Counted from the stretch's first letter, positions 1 to 9,150 are shown. The stretch is DNA of 64,000 bases from SSF26 sp037443945 (GCA_037443945.1 JBBINH010000001.1:1-64000), one strand, 5' to 3'. Program-made: numbers and translations. Notes: generated from the sequence alone by a model not told the origin.

Positions 1-39
1 GGCCCCCTGGCCATTTCGAGGGGGCCGCCCGGCCGCCCC
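1..39. repeat. GC-only palindromic repeat, cut by window start
   Basis: Bases 1-8 pair with 19-26 around a 10-base loop, and the right arm continues as pure G/C to base 39. Bases 21-38 are identical to the right arm of the 18-bp perfect inverted repeat at 47298-47315, so this is probably a second copy whose left arm begins before the window. It may be a REP-like element or an extracellular-DNA-type hairpin; its function is unknown. Confidence 0.6.
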
Positions 40-161
40 AGTCGCCGCGCGTGGCGATCCCCGGCGAGAAGGGCGTCGCACCACGCGTGGTCTCAGCGCG
101 CGTGGCGATCCTCACCGTAAACGGCGCCGAGCTGCGCCGGGTCTCATCGCACGTGGCGCCA
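36..161. repeat. Degenerate 51-bp tandem repeat
   Basis: The motif CGCGCGTGGCGATCC occurs at 46-60 and again at 97-111, with a decayed form at 148-160, each 51 bases apart. The second and third units are both preceded by GGTCTCA. A related GCGTGGCGATCC lies at about 59829 next to the palindrome at 59783. No gene is recognisable in 1-509, so this is non-coding accessory sequence. Confidence 0.5.
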
Positions 162-274
162 TCTGCCGCCCATGGAGCCATCCCACCTCTGTTTCTCGCA
201 AGCGGAGACGCAGGTTCTGCGGCGCCCAGGCCGCCAAACCCGCAGCGGTCGAACCGGTCCATGACCGTGCGTTT

Positions 275-376
275 GACTCGGTTCTATCTTTTGTTGGTGA
301 GAACGTTTGAACGTTAGAACGTTTGAACGTTATGCCTACCTGCCCCTCTTGCGCCAACACACTCCGGAACCGAGTC
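275..376 (+). mobile_element. MITE copy 1 (102 bp), 8-bp target duplication
   Basis: The element is bounded by inverted ends GACTCGGTTC and GAACCGAGTC and is flanked on both sides by GTGCGTTT (267-274 and 377-384), a perfect 8-bp target-site duplication. Inside are four 8-bp units of the form GAACGTTT/GAACGTTA (each holding the palindrome AACGTT). Near-identical copies lie at 32220-32313 and 60100-60201. There is no coding capacity, so it would need a transposase in trans. It sits upstream of the CPBP protease gene. Confidence 0.9.
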
Positions 377-509
377 GTGCGTTTTGTGTTCTGACCTGAC
401 TGCGAGTAACATCAAACCCAGGCATTGTCTGCACTTCGAGAAACGCATGAAGTGCGCCGTTTCTGGCCTTTTTCGACCCGGCAGCGGTGCTCAAGCGAGC
501 CTCATCCCC

Positions 510-1517
510 ATGTTGCCATGGCTTGTTCTTCTTTTCATCCCCGTCCTCATGCTCGTTGTCGTGGCCAATCTGGGACAGCTCTACCGATGGGCTGCTCTGT
601 TCACCTATCTGGTGTTGCTGGCCTTCGGCCTGGGCACCATCCTGACCGGGATCGCCCTCTCCTTGCGGACGGTGGCAACCGCAGACATCCTCGTCAGGAC
701 CTTTCCCGGCGCTGCCGACGTGGACTGGCCGGCCGTCGGTATCCGTCTGGTCATCACCGGTTTCCTGATTTTGGCTTTGGTGCTGATGGCGTTGCGCCGT
801 CTATCCACGGCCTCGGCGCAAGGCTGGCCCTGGCAGCGTCCCATCCACCTGACAGCGCTGGTGTTGGGCGTTTTCTTTGCCGGTCTCAACCTGGCCCAGG
901 TTCTCATCCTGGCCGAGTTGGACTTGAGGCAGGAGCTCGAAGCCGGGGTTTTGGCCTTCGGCCTGCGCGAGTTGCTGGCGCAGGCCCTCTTCTTCGTCTT
1001 ACTGGCCGTATTGGGCGTGGGGCTGGGTATTCGGCGCAACCTGTCGGAGACGCTGACCCGGCTTAAGGTGCAGCTCCCGACCGTAGCGGATCTCGGGCGT
1101 AGCCTGATCCTAACCCTGGCTTTGCTGTTCCTTACCGCCAGTCTGGGTGGTTTGATCGCGCTGCTCTCACCCGAAAGCGTCACGGCTGCCCAATCCTTCA
1201 ACCAGGTTGTGATCGCCACGTTTGCCGGCACGGTCTGGGGTGCTATCGCCCTGGGGTTGTTGTCCGGTGTGAGCGAGGAGCTGCTCTATCGCGGAGCCAT
1301 CCAGCCTGTCTTTGGATTATGGGCCACCGGTCTGCTTTTCGCCCTTCATCATGTCCAGTATCTCAACCTAAGCATTGTGCTCATCATCGCCCTGGCCCTG
1401 GTTTTGGGATGGATCCGGGACCGTTACAATACGACGGTGGCCATGTTGGTCCATGCGGCCTATAACGCCCTCATTGCGCTTATCGCCATCGGTGCTGTTC
1501 GTTTTGTATCCGACTGA
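510..1517 (+). CDS. CPBP-family intramembrane metalloprotease
   Basis: This is a very hydrophobic 335-residue protein with about eight membrane segments. The C-terminal third carries the CPBP (Abi, PF02517) motifs: SEELLYRG with glutamates at residues 256-257 and arginine 261, then FALHH, and finally LVHAAYN. In this family the glutamates and histidines form an intramembrane metalloprotease site related to Rce1; bacterial substrates are mostly unknown. The open frame extends up to 384, but those 42 extra residues begin exactly at the MITE target duplication and are not hydrophobic, so ATG 510 (MLPWLVLL) is preferred; ATG 447 is possible. No strong ribosome-binding site is seen. It ends 18 bases before the CNNM/CorC gene, so the two may be co-transcribed. 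Confidence 0.8.
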   Translation: MLPWLVLLFIPVLMLVVVANLGQLYRWAALFTYLVLLAFGLGTILTGIALSLRTVATADILVRTFPGAADVDWPAVGIRLVITGFLILALVLMALRRLSTASAQGWPWQRPIHLTALVLGVFFAGLNLAQVLILAELDLRQELEAGVLAFGLRELLAQALFFVLLAVLGVGLGIRRNLSETLTRLKVQLPTVADLGRSLILTLALLFLTASLGGLIALLSPESVTAAQSFNQVVIATFAGTVWGAIALGLLSGVSEELLYRGAIQPVFGLWATGLLFALHHVQYLNLSIVLIIALALVLGWIRDRYNTTVAMLVHAAYNALIALIAIGAVRFVSD

Positions 1518-1535
1518 TCAAAGCCGGTCTGTCCC

Positions 1536-2885
1536 TTGAGCGAAAGCGAGACTTCCTCTTTTCCACCCTTGATGTGGTCCCTCCTCCTTGGGGGCGTGAT
1601 CCTGCTGGCCAACGGCTTTTTCGTTGCCGTTGAGATTGCCCTGGTCGCTTCGCGACGAAGTCGGCTGGAAGAGGAGGCGAGCAAAGGAAGCCGTGCCGCG
1701 GCGATTGTCTTGCGTCTGTTGCAGGACCCCGATCGTGCCCTGGCCGCAGTGCAGGTCGGTGTTTCTGCCTGCAGTCTGTTGCTGGGCATTGTGGCCGAGG
1801 AACCCCTGAGCCGCTTGCTGGCAACCTATCTGACACCCTTCATGGGACGGGTGCTGGGCGAACAGGTTGCCCTGTTTGTTTCGGCTTTTCTGGTCCTTGT
1901 GCTCCTCTCCTTTTTCCTCATGGTCCTCGGTGAACAGACGCCCAAACTCGTGGCCTTGCGCTTTCCCGAACGTACGGCTCAGTTGCTGGCCCTCCCCATG
2001 CAAACCTTTGCCCGGCTGACGGCACCTTTCGTCTGGCTGGTGGATGGGGCCACGACGGTGGTTTTGCGCCTGATGGGAGTGCGCGAGACCATTCCGATCC
2101 ACGGCACGGTGACTTCGCTGGAGGAGCTGAAAGCGCTCGTGCAGCAGAGCACTCGTCAAGGCCTGCTCGAGGCTCAGACCCAGGCCATCCTTGCCCGTGT
2201 TTTCGAGTTGGGCGAGACGGTAGTGCGAGAAATCATGCAACCGCGCACGCAAATCATCGGCGTCGAACGCCGGGATACGGTTGCGGATCTGCTCGCGCTC
2301 TTTCGTGACCATCGCTATTCCCGTTTCCCGGTGTACGACGAGGACCTCGACCACATCATCGGCGTGGTGGTGATGAAAGACGTCTTGGCGTTGCTGATCG
2401 ATCGACCGGAGGTACGGACCTGGCGCGTGGATACGCCGGAACTCTTGCAGCCGGCCCTGATTGTGCCGGAGTCGTTGACGGTCAGCGATTTGCTGGCGCA
2501 GATGCGCAATCGCCATACGCCGCTGGCCATTGTCATTGACGAGTTTGGTGGCACGGCCGGTTTGATCACCACGGACGAGGTAGTCGAGGCCATTCTCGGC
2601 CGCATGCGTGAGGAATGGATCGGTGGACCCCGCGCGCGGGCCGTCGCCGAACATGTCTTCGAGGTCGACGGTCAGATGCGGATTGACGAATTGAACGAAA
2701 AACTGGACCTCCACTTACCCGAAGCCGACGATTACGAAACCGTTGCCGGTCTCATTCTCTATCGTTTGCGCCGGATCCCGGCGGTAGGCGAGGAGGTGTT
2801 GCTGCCGGATTATCGGGTGCGTGTGCTCGAGATGGACGGTCCGCGTATCAGCAAAGTCCAGATTTGTGACCGCGTGGCAACCTAA
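1536..2885 (+). CDS. CNNM/CorC (hemolysin C-like) transporter-associated protein
   Basis: The protein has the HlyC/CorC layout: an N-terminal DUF21/CNNM membrane domain (about residues 10-190, with FFVAVEIALVASRRSRLEE near the start), a pair of CBS domains (about 210-340, containing REIMQPRTQI and IIGVVVMKDVLALL), and a C-terminal CorC_HlyC domain ending in RVLEMDGPRISKVQI. Family members are linked to Mg2+ or other divalent-cation efflux; they are not true haemolysins. The 1536 start is TTG; the ATG at 1572 (MWSLLLGG) would shorten it by 12 residues and neither has a clear Shine-Dalgarno. It follows the CPBP gene by 18 bases. Confidence 0.85.
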   Translation: MSESETSSFPPLMWSLLLGGVILLANGFFVAVEIALVASRRSRLEEEASKGSRAAAIVLRLLQDPDRALAAVQVGVSACSLLLGIVAEEPLSRLLATYLTPFMGRVLGEQVALFVSAFLVLVLLSFFLMVLGEQTPKLVALRFPERTAQLLALPMQTFARLTAPFVWLVDGATTVVLRLMGVRETIPIHGTVTSLEELKALVQQSTRQGLLEAQTQAILARVFELGETVVREIMQPRTQIIGVERRDTVADLLALFRDHRYSRFPVYDEDLDHIIGVVVMKDVLALLIDRPEVRTWRVDTPELLQPALIVPESLTVSDLLAQMRNRHTPLAIVIDEFGGTAGLITTDEVVEAILGRMREEWIGGPRARAVAEHVFEVDGQMRIDELNEKLDLHLPEADDYETVAGLILYRLRRIPAVGEEVLLPDYRVRVLEMDGPRISKVQICDRVAT

Positions 2886-3015
2886 CGAATCGATTCCGGC
2901 GCTGAGGCTCGTTGTTTCCTCGTCTTTGTGGCCGATCCCTAAGGGGTTTGCCATTAGAGGGCACGAGCTGTGCAGACGCAACGAGGCCGGCCATAGCCCG
3001 GTGAGGATAGACGGG

Positions 3016-3021
3016 TATAAT
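3016..3021 (+). promoter_or_regulatory. Possible -10 element (TATAAT)
   Basis: A TATAAT hexamer lies 127 bases upstream of the large secreted-protein gene in an otherwise featureless 262-base gap. No convincing -35 hexamer is found 16-18 bases upstream, so support is weak. Confidence 0.25.
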
Positions 3022-3147
3022 CAACGGGGCCTGTGCGCCCGTTTGCAGTCGCCTTCGACGTCATAGCCAGTGCTAGGCCCTTCCCGAGCAGTAACGATTC
3101 AACCTTCCGCAGGCCTATACAGGCTGAAGCAACGAGTACGATGAGCC

Positions 3148-5943
3148 ATGTCTCGCATTCCGTCTGTCTTCGTCTCCTGGTTACACCGGCGGCGATGGCT
3201 GCCGGTGTTCCTGGGCTTCCTTTGCCTGCTGGTGCCGGCACCGTCACAGGCCACGGCGCCTGTGGGTCCGCGCTCTGAGACGGCCAAGGCGCCCTATCCC
3301 GGCATCTACGTCTTCTTGGACAACCTCAATACCGACCCGGCCGTGTATCCGCACGTGGTCGGCGGTCATATGAGCTTTTTCTGGAGCGATATCGAGCTGG
3401 CCGATGACTATTTTGAATGGCAGCCGGTGGAAAACTGGATCAACGCCCAGACCGCTCTGGGCAAGCCGGTCATCCTCAAATTTCCCCTTTATGACGGCCG
3501 TTGCTGTGGGGGGATGCGGACGCCACGCTGGCTGATGTGGCGCAACGAGGAGACGGTGGTGCGTTGCGACGCCCTCAACTGGCCCATTCCCCGCTACTGG
3601 CATCCCGAATTCCTGGCCGAATACGACGAGTTCATCCGCGCCGTGGCCGCGCGGTACGATAATGACCCGCGGGTGGCCGCCGTCGAGGTCAGCACCGGCA
3701 TCTTCGGCGAGGCTAAACCGGCCGACAACAGCGATTGGCCCTGCCTGCTCCAGGCCGGCCTGACGGCAACGAAATGGATCGAGACGAGCAAGCGCATTCT
3801 CGATCGGTTTGCGGCGGCCTTTGCCCACAAACCGTTGCTTTATCAGTTCGCACCGGTCTATAACCCGCAGAACGAATCGGTGGCCCAACGCAAAGAACTG
3901 ACCGATTACGCTGCGGCCCTCGGCATCGGCCTCAAGCACAACGGCCTGACCCCGGATACCGATTTCGCCATCGTTAACGACCCCAGCAAGTCATACTACA
4001 AGGCCGGTCAGTGGGATCCATTTCATACCTGGTGGCAGCAGGTGCCGTTGGCGTGGGAGAGCTATGCCACCCAAAAGTGCACGGAGCCGCGCAACGAGGC
4101 GGTCGATCCGGCCATCACGATCTGGTGCGTCTATGCCGGGCTGCATGCCCATGCCGATTACTTTGTCTTTTCCGCCGATATGGTGACCGATCCACGGCGC
4201 CGAACCGCGCTGGACTTTGCCGCTCGCTATCTGGGGCTGGAGTTGGAGGAAAGCGATTCGATTTGGGTAGCCTTGCGGGAAACCGAATTCGGGTTCTTTC
4301 CTCCGCGCGGCAATTACGAGTTCGGCCTTTCTCAGAACGACGGGGTCCCCGGCGGCCGCAGCAAGCCCTTGTGGAACGTTACCCCCGGCGAAGGTCGTTA
4401 TACGCGGCGCACCGACCGGGCCGGGGGCAATCCCAACCTCTACTTCGATGTGGCCGACTCCTGGCTTTATCAGAACACAACCCGTACCATTACGGTCGAA
4501 GTCGTCTACCTGGATACGGGTACGGATACCTGGTCGTTGTACTACGATGCCGTCGAAAACCCGAACCAAGCGGCCGGCACGGTGCGCAAGACGAACAGCA
4601 GTCGCTGGCTGACCCATTTCTTTACCCTGAGCGACGCCTATTTCGGCAACCGGCTACCCGGCGGCGGGAGTCGTCCCGGTTCCGATTTTTATCTCAGCAG
4701 CAACGACCTCGACGATACCTTCCACCGGGTGCGTGTCTTCAAATCGGGAGTCGTCCCTACGCCCACTCCGATGCCTGTGCCCACGGCCACGCCCACGCCC
4801 ACGCCCGATCCCGGTCAGACGGCCTCTCGTCCCCTCTATTTGCGGCTACGCGAGGGTTGGAATGGCTACAACGGGGTCGAGGACACCTGGATCGGCGGCG
4901 CTGCCTGTTCGGGGGTGACCGGGGATGTGGGCACCACGCCTCATGGCGCCGAAGAACGCCTGAGCCTGCGCGCGTCCGGACAGGGCGGTGTACCCGACAC
5001 CGGCGTTTGCAGCGCCTTGCTCCGTTTCGATCTCACGATGATCCCGCCGGGCAGCCGCATCATCGAAGCCCATCTGAGCATCAAAGGCATCCGCCAGAGC
5101 AACAGTGCCCGGCTCTATTTCCGGGTGTTCGATGTCCATAAGCGCTGGCTGGAAAGCCAGGCCACCTGGTATCAGGCCCGCAACGGCCTGCCTTGGGCCG
5201 CCCCCGGCGCTACCGGTGCGGCCGACCGACCGGCCCCGCAACTCGATGTGGGCGTGCTGTCCGGTTCGTTGCCGGCTTTCGGCTGGGGGCGGGTCTATAT
5301 CACGCCCCTGGTCCAGCGTTGGGTGGATCATCCCGCCACCAATAACGGCGTGCTGCTGGTATCCCATGGCAATTTCGTCCAGTGGGATGTGGCCTCCAGT
5401 GAATACGCCAACACGGCCTGGCGGCCTGCCCTGGAGATCCTCTACTTCCCGGCCGGCTACGCCACGCCGACGCCCACGGCCACGCCGACGGCCGGACCTA
5501 CGGCGACCCCGACCCCGACGCCCACGGCCACCCCGACGCCGACACCCACCTCCACGCCAACCCCCACGCCCACACCGACTCCGACAACCGGCACCGTCGA
5601 GGGTTGGGTGTTTCATGATGCCAACGACAACGCCACGTTTGACCCTGAAGAAGCAGGATTGCCGGGCGCCTTCCTCGAACTCATCCCCACCGGCGGCAAC
5701 TTGCTGGTGGTAGAATCGGATGAAAGGGGCTATTTCCGCTTTGATGACCTGCCGCCGGGCATCTACACCCTGAACGTGCAGCCACCGGACGGATGGGAAC
5801 CGGTTGGATTCTCAGGCCGACTTTCGGTCTGGGTCGTGGCCAATCATCGCCATCGTCTCAGCCTTCCTCATCGGCCGGCAGCAACGCCCACGGCCACGCC
5901 GTCGCCTTCCCGGTCGTTGTGGTTGCCGATGTATCGCCGCTGA
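3148..5943 (+). CDS. Large secreted glycoside-hydrolase-like protein with DNRLRE and SdrD-B domains
   Basis: The 931-residue product starts with a signal peptide (about 1-36, ending PSQATA). Residues 50-390 resemble a TIM-barrel glycoside hydrolase of the beta-galactosidase/DUF4832 kind: blocks such as FWSDIELADDYFEW, PVILKFPLYDG and VEVSTGIFGEA look like strand ends, but I cannot assign a family or catalytic pair with certainty. A beta-rich region follows (about 395-530), then a Thr-Pro linker (about 536-554), a DNRLRE-like domain (about 565-770) with ALLRFDL and LVQRWVDHP, a second Thr-Pro linker (772-814), and an SdrD-B/collagen-binding-like beta domain (about 816-880, GWVFHDANDNATFDPEEAGL). 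It ends in SLWLPMYRR, a short tail type seen in secreted Chloroflexota proteins. It is probably cell-wall or extracellular and carbohydrate-active. ATG 3148 gives a good signal peptide. Confidence 0.6.
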   Translation: MSRIPSVFVSWLHRRRWLPVFLGFLCLLVPAPSQATAPVGPRSETAKAPYPGIYVFLDNLNTDPAVYPHVVGGHMSFFWSDIELADDYFEWQPVENWINAQTALGKPVILKFPLYDGRCCGGMRTPRWLMWRNEETVVRCDALNWPIPRYWHPEFLAEYDEFIRAVAARYDNDPRVAAVEVSTGIFGEAKPADNSDWPCLLQAGLTATKWIETSKRILDRFAAAFAHKPLLYQFAPVYNPQNESVAQRKELTDYAAALGIGLKHNGLTPDTDFAIVNDPSKSYYKAGQWDPFHTWWQQVPLAWESYATQKCTEPRNEAVDPAITIWCVYAGLHAHADYFVFSADMVTDPRRRTALDFAARYLGLELEESDSIWVALRETEFGFFPPRGNYEFGLSQNDGVPGGRSKPLWNVTPGEGRYTRRTDRAGGNPNLYFDVADSWLYQNTTRTITVEVVYLDTGTDTWSLYYDAVENPNQAAGTVRKTNSSRWLTHFFTLSDAYFGNRLPGGGSRPGSDFYLSSNDLDDTFHRVRVFKSGVVPTPTPMPVPTATPTPTPDPGQTASRPLYLRLREGWNGYNGVEDTWIGGAACSGVTGDVGTTPHGAEERLSLRASGQGGVPDTGVCSALLRFDLTMIPPGSRIIEAHLSIKGIRQSNSARLYFRVFDVHKRWLESQATWYQARNGLPWAAPGATGAADRPAPQLDVGVLSGSLPAFGWGRVYITPLVQRWVDHPATNNGVLLVSHGNFVQWDVASSEYANTAWRPALEILYFPAGYATPTPTATPTAGPTATPTPTPTATPTPTPTSTPTPTPTPTPTTGTVEGWVFHDANDNATFDPEEAGLPGAFLELIPTGGNLLVVESDERGYFRFDDLPPGIYTLNVQPPDGWEPVGFSGRLSVWVVANHRHRLSLPHRPAATPTATPSPSRSLWLPMYRR

Positions 5944-6054
5944 AGAAGGGCTTCTACCGCGGCGGCGGCGAGAGATGAGCCTGCGCCGGGACGATAGGCA
6001 CCGTTGCCGCCGTTGACATAACCCCTCCCGGCCACTTTTGACGAACGTAGCGTT

Positions 6055-6082
6055 TTGCGTTAGGATGTAAGTATTCTATAAC
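6055..6082 (+). promoter_or_regulatory. Candidate sigma70 promoter
   Basis: TTGCGT (6055-6060), 16 bases, then TATAAC (6077-6082). It lies upstream of the leader hairpins at 6106-6147 and of the GNAT-like gene. Confidence 0.45.
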
Positions 6083-6105
6083 CGCCCGGCCGCGATGCCG
6101 TTGTC

Positions 6106-6147
6106 GGGGAAAGCTCCCCAGTCACACGTGATGTGGCTGGGGTTTTT
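6106..6147 (+). terminator. Rho-independent terminator, possible attenuator
   Basis: The stem CCCCAG-T-CACA (6116-6126) pairs with TGTG-G-CTGGGG (6132-6142) and is followed by five T (6143-6147). A competing small hairpin, GGGGA (6106-6110) with TCCCC (6115-6119), uses the same CCCC, so the two structures are mutually exclusive. It lies between a candidate promoter and the gene at 6170, so it could be an attenuator. Alternatively it simply ends transcription from the gene finishing at 5943. Confidence 0.6.
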
Positions 6148-6169
6148 GTTCCCCGTTCGTTTGGCCGTT

Positions 6170-6586
6170 ATGAGTACCCCTACCCTTACCCGCATTCGCA
6201 TTGCGCCCAACGGCTATGGCCTCAGCCTGATGCGCACCTTCGAACGCCATAGCCCTTTTGCCGCGCCGCTGGCCGCTGCTCTGGCGCGCGAGTGCGAGAC
6301 GGGCAGTCGTGCCCTCTATCTGGGCCTGTTGGGCGAGCATGGCGAGCTGTTGGCGCGGGCCCGGCTGGTGCTCGATTCCCTCAAGGTCATCCTCGTGGAT
6401 GAGCTGGAAGCCATGCCGGGTTACGAGGCGCTCTTACCGGAACTGGTCGCCTTTGCCACGGCCGAAGCCATGGCGCGCAACCGGCCGCTGGCTGTGATGG
6501 TGGCCGAGGATGATGTGTCGGACTGGGCGGCTCTGGGCTTCGGCGAGACGGGGATGCGCCTTCTCATTCGGCTTCAGAGGACCTGA
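6170..6586 (+). CDS. GNAT-like acetyltransferase-fold protein, function unknown
   Basis: The product is 138 residues. The second half (LVDELEAMPGYEALLPELVAFA, then AEAMARNRPLAVMVAEDD and WAALGFGETG) has the helix-strand pattern and the 'GF...' ending typical of GNAT N-acetyltransferases, although the acetyl-CoA binding Q/RxxGxG/A loop is not clear. The longer frame from 6095 would run through a terminator hairpin, so ATG 6170 is chosen. It converges with SbcC and the two genes overlap by 13 bases at their 3' ends. The substrate is unknown. Confidence 0.45.
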   Translation: MSTPTLTRIRIAPNGYGLSLMRTFERHSPFAAPLAAALARECETGSRALYLGLLGEHGELLARARLVLDSLKVILVDELEAMPGYEALLPELVAFATAEAMARNRPLAVMVAEDDVSDWAALGFGETGMRLLIRLQRT

Positions 6587-9138
6587 AAACGCGAGCCGCG
6601 GCCGGGATGCTTGGCCACGTGGATGCGCACGGGGAACTGCTCCTTGAGTTCGTCGATATGGGTGACGACGACGATAAGGGCGAATTCATCCTTGAGCATG
6701 TGAATCGCTTCGACCAGGTTTTCGCAGCCCTGGGCGTCTTGGGTACCGAATCCCTCATCGATGAACAGGGTTTGCAGGGCAGCGCCGGCGCGACGCGCGA
6801 GCAGTCGGCTCAGGGCAATCCGCAGGGCCAGGTCGGTACGGAAAGCTTCGCCTCCCGAAAACATCTCGTAGGGACGTTGGCCTAACTCGTCGGCGATGAT
6901 GATGTCGAGCGTCTCGCGCAGGGCGCCGCTCTTCAGCTCGCGTTGCGTCTGTAAACGCACGCTCATCCGGCCGTCGGTGAGGCGGGCCAACAGATAATTG
7001 GCCTCGGTTTCCAACTCAGGCAGGGCTGCTTCGATGATCAGGGCCTGGACCCCGCGCGGACCGAAAGCCTCGTGCAGGCGCTCGTAGCGGTTGACCCTAG
7101 CTTTGAGTTCGCCCAGCTCCTTTTCGCGGGCCGCCTTGGTCGTCACCAGGGCCGCACAGGCCTTCAACCGTTGTTCGGCGGCCACCCGCTGGGCCTGCGC
7201 CTTTTCCCAGGCCTGCTGCGCCTCCTCGCAGATCTGCTGTTGCCGATGCAGGCGGGTCTGGAGTTCGGGCAAGCCGCGTAACGCCTCATCCAACTCCTGC
7301 AGCATTTGCTGATCGGCCGCTAGCTGCGCCGCTTCGCGTTGTGCCCGTGCTTGCAGCTGATCGTACTGCTCGCTCAGTTCGACGATCTGGCGTTGTGCCG
7401 TTTGCAACTCGGCATAGCGGCGTTCCAGACCCTCCAGATCGGAGATGGTGGCGCGGGCGACGGCATGGGCTTGCTCATCATACGGGATGGCGGCCAGACG
7501 GCTCTCGATGTCGGTCAGCCGTGCCCGCACCTCAGGGGCAAAATCTCCCTGGATCAGCCGTCGCTCCCCTTCGCGCAGGCGTTCCTCCAGCTCGGGCAGG
7601 GCTTGTTGCGCCTGGCGCGCCTGTTGCAACGCCGCCTGCAGTTCGCCCAACAAACGCTCGACCCCGCTCAGCCGGGCGCTCTCGCGGTCGAGGGCCTTCA
7701 GCTCGGTTTGCAGCCGGGCTTCCTCGGCCTGGAGCTGGTTTCGGCGCGCTTTGCTGGCCGCATAACGGCGGCGTAGCTCGTCCAGCGAACGGTTGTACTC
7801 CTGTTCAAGATGAAGCCGCCCGGTGGCATCCAGAGGCTGCCGACAGACCGGACAGGCATCGGCGCCACCGGCCTGAAGCAGGGCCAGGCGCTCTTTGAGG
7901 CTGCGGGCTTCGGCGTCCAGCGCCTGTTCTTCGGCCAGGCAACGCTCACGCTCGGCCGCCAGCATGGCCAGTTGTTGTTGGATCGCCTGGCGTTGGTGGT
8001 GGAGTTGTTCCAACCGTTCGGCCTCGACCAGCCGTTGTGCGGTTTTGCTCTCCAGTTCGGGCAGGCTGCTGCTGCGTCGGAAGGCCTCGTCGCGCTCCCG
8101 GCGCAGCAGGCTCAGTTCGGTTTCGAGCCGGCTGCGGGCCCGGTCCAATTCGATCTGGAGACGTTGCCGCTCCTGTTCCAGGGGACGCCGGGCCTGGGCC
8201 TGGCGGGCCCAATACGCCTCCTGGCTGCGCGCCTGTTGCAGATCGGCATAGCCGGTCTCGATGACCTGACGTTCGGCCAACAGGGCCTGGAGTTCGGCCA
8301 GGCGTTGTTGCACGCTTGCGAGCTGTTGTCGCGTTTCGGCGTGGGCAGCCTGGGCCTGTTGGAGCCGTTGCGCCAGGTCGCGGCGCCGATCCTGACGCAT
8401 CAGGAGGGCCTGCTCGGCCGCGCGCAGGCGGGTAAGCTCTTGCTCGGCTTCGCTTTTGGCCAGACGGGCCTGGGTCTCGGCCAGATGGGCACGCTCCAGG
8501 GCCTGCTCGTACTGCGGCCGCAGAGCCAGTTCCGCCTCCATGGCCCGGATTTCGCCCTCCAACCGCGCCGCCTCTTGGGCGACGGCGCGGGCCAGCACTT
8601 TGGCGCGTTCGGCGTAGGCATCGTAACGGCTCAGGTTGAGAATGCGGGCCAGGATGTCTTTGCGCTCCCCCGGACTCTTGCGGGTGAACGCATCGGCCTC
8701 GCCCTGCCTGAGAAAAGCCGAATGGCAAAAGGTCTCGTAGTCCATGCGCAGGATGGCTTCGATGCGCTCCTGGGTCTGCCGGATGGACGGTTCGGTGAGG
8801 GCCTGCCAAGCTGCCGCGCTGTCATCCCACACGGCCAGCTCCAACTCGCTGCGGCCCCGGCTGCCGATCAGCCGCTTGCGGATGATGTTATAACGCCGCC
8901 CGGCCAGACCGAATTCGAATTCCACCTGCATCTCGGCGGCGCCGGCATGGATGAGCTGGTCATCCGAGCGGGCGCGTGCTTTGCCCCACAAAGCCCAGGT
9001 GATGGCATCGAGCAGGGCCGATTTGCCGTGCCCGTTGTCACCGACCAGACAGACGAGGCGCATGCCGCGAAAATCGAGCGGCTCTAGGGTGTCGCGATAG
9101 CTGAGAAAGTTTTGCAGACGCAACTTGTAGGGTATCAT
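6574..9138 (-). CDS. sbcC: SbcC/Rad50-type exonuclease ATPase subunit
   Basis: The 854-residue protein has the SMC/Rad50 layout: Walker A GDNGHGKS at residues 33-40, about 700 residues of charged coiled coil, a central zinc hook CPVC at about 428-431, and at the C-terminus the signature motif FSGGEAFRTDLALRIALSRL followed by Walker B LQTLFIDEGFG. In known systems it pairs with SbcD/Mre11 to process DNA ends and hairpins. ATG 9138 (MIPYKLRLQNFLSYRD) matches the conserved family start; the frame extending to 9225 is unlikely. No sbcD nuclease gene is visible next to it: the upstream neighbour is divergent and unrelated. The abundance of large palindromes in this genome makes a hairpin nuclease an apt neighbour, but that link is speculative. 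Confidence 0.9.
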   Translation of the reverse strand: MIPYKLRLQNFLSYRDTLEPLDFRGMRLVCLVGDNGHGKSALLDAITWALWGKARARSDDQLIHAGAAEMQVEFEFGLAGRRYNIIRKRLIGSRGRSELELAVWDDSAAAWQALTEPSIRQTQERIEAILRMDYETFCHSAFLRQGEADAFTRKSPGERKDILARILNLSRYDAYAERAKVLARAVAQEAARLEGEIRAMEAELALRPQYEQALERAHLAETQARLAKSEAEQELTRLRAAEQALLMRQDRRRDLAQRLQQAQAAHAETRQQLASVQQRLAELQALLAERQVIETGYADLQQARSQEAYWARQAQARRPLEQERQRLQIELDRARSRLETELSLLRRERDEAFRRSSSLPELESKTAQRLVEAERLEQLHHQRQAIQQQLAMLAAERERCLAEEQALDAEARSLKERLALLQAGGADACPVCRQPLDATGRLHLEQEYNRSLDELRRRYAASKARRNQLQAEEARLQTELKALDRESARLSGVERLLGELQAALQQARQAQQALPELEERLREGERRLIQGDFAPEVRARLTDIESRLAAIPYDEQAHAVARATISDLEGLERRYAELQTAQRQIVELSEQYDQLQARAQREAAQLAADQQMLQELDEALRGLPELQTRLHRQQQICEEAQQAWEKAQAQRVAAEQRLKACAALVTTKAAREKELGELKARVNRYERLHEAFGPRGVQALIIEAALPELETEANYLLARLTDGRMSVRLQTQRELKSGALRETLDIIIADELGQRPYEMFSGGEAFRTDLALRIALSRLLARRAGAALQTLFIDEGFGTQDAQGCENLVEAIHMLKDEFALIVVVTHIDELKEQFPVRIHVAKHPGRGSRFQVL

Positions 9139-9150
9139 TGCTCTGTTCTG

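Noticed and set aside
5464..5590. Tandem CCGACGCCCACG-type repeats considered as a CRISPR or VNTR
   Set aside because: They are in-frame Thr-Pro codons of a linker, with no spacers and no cas genes.
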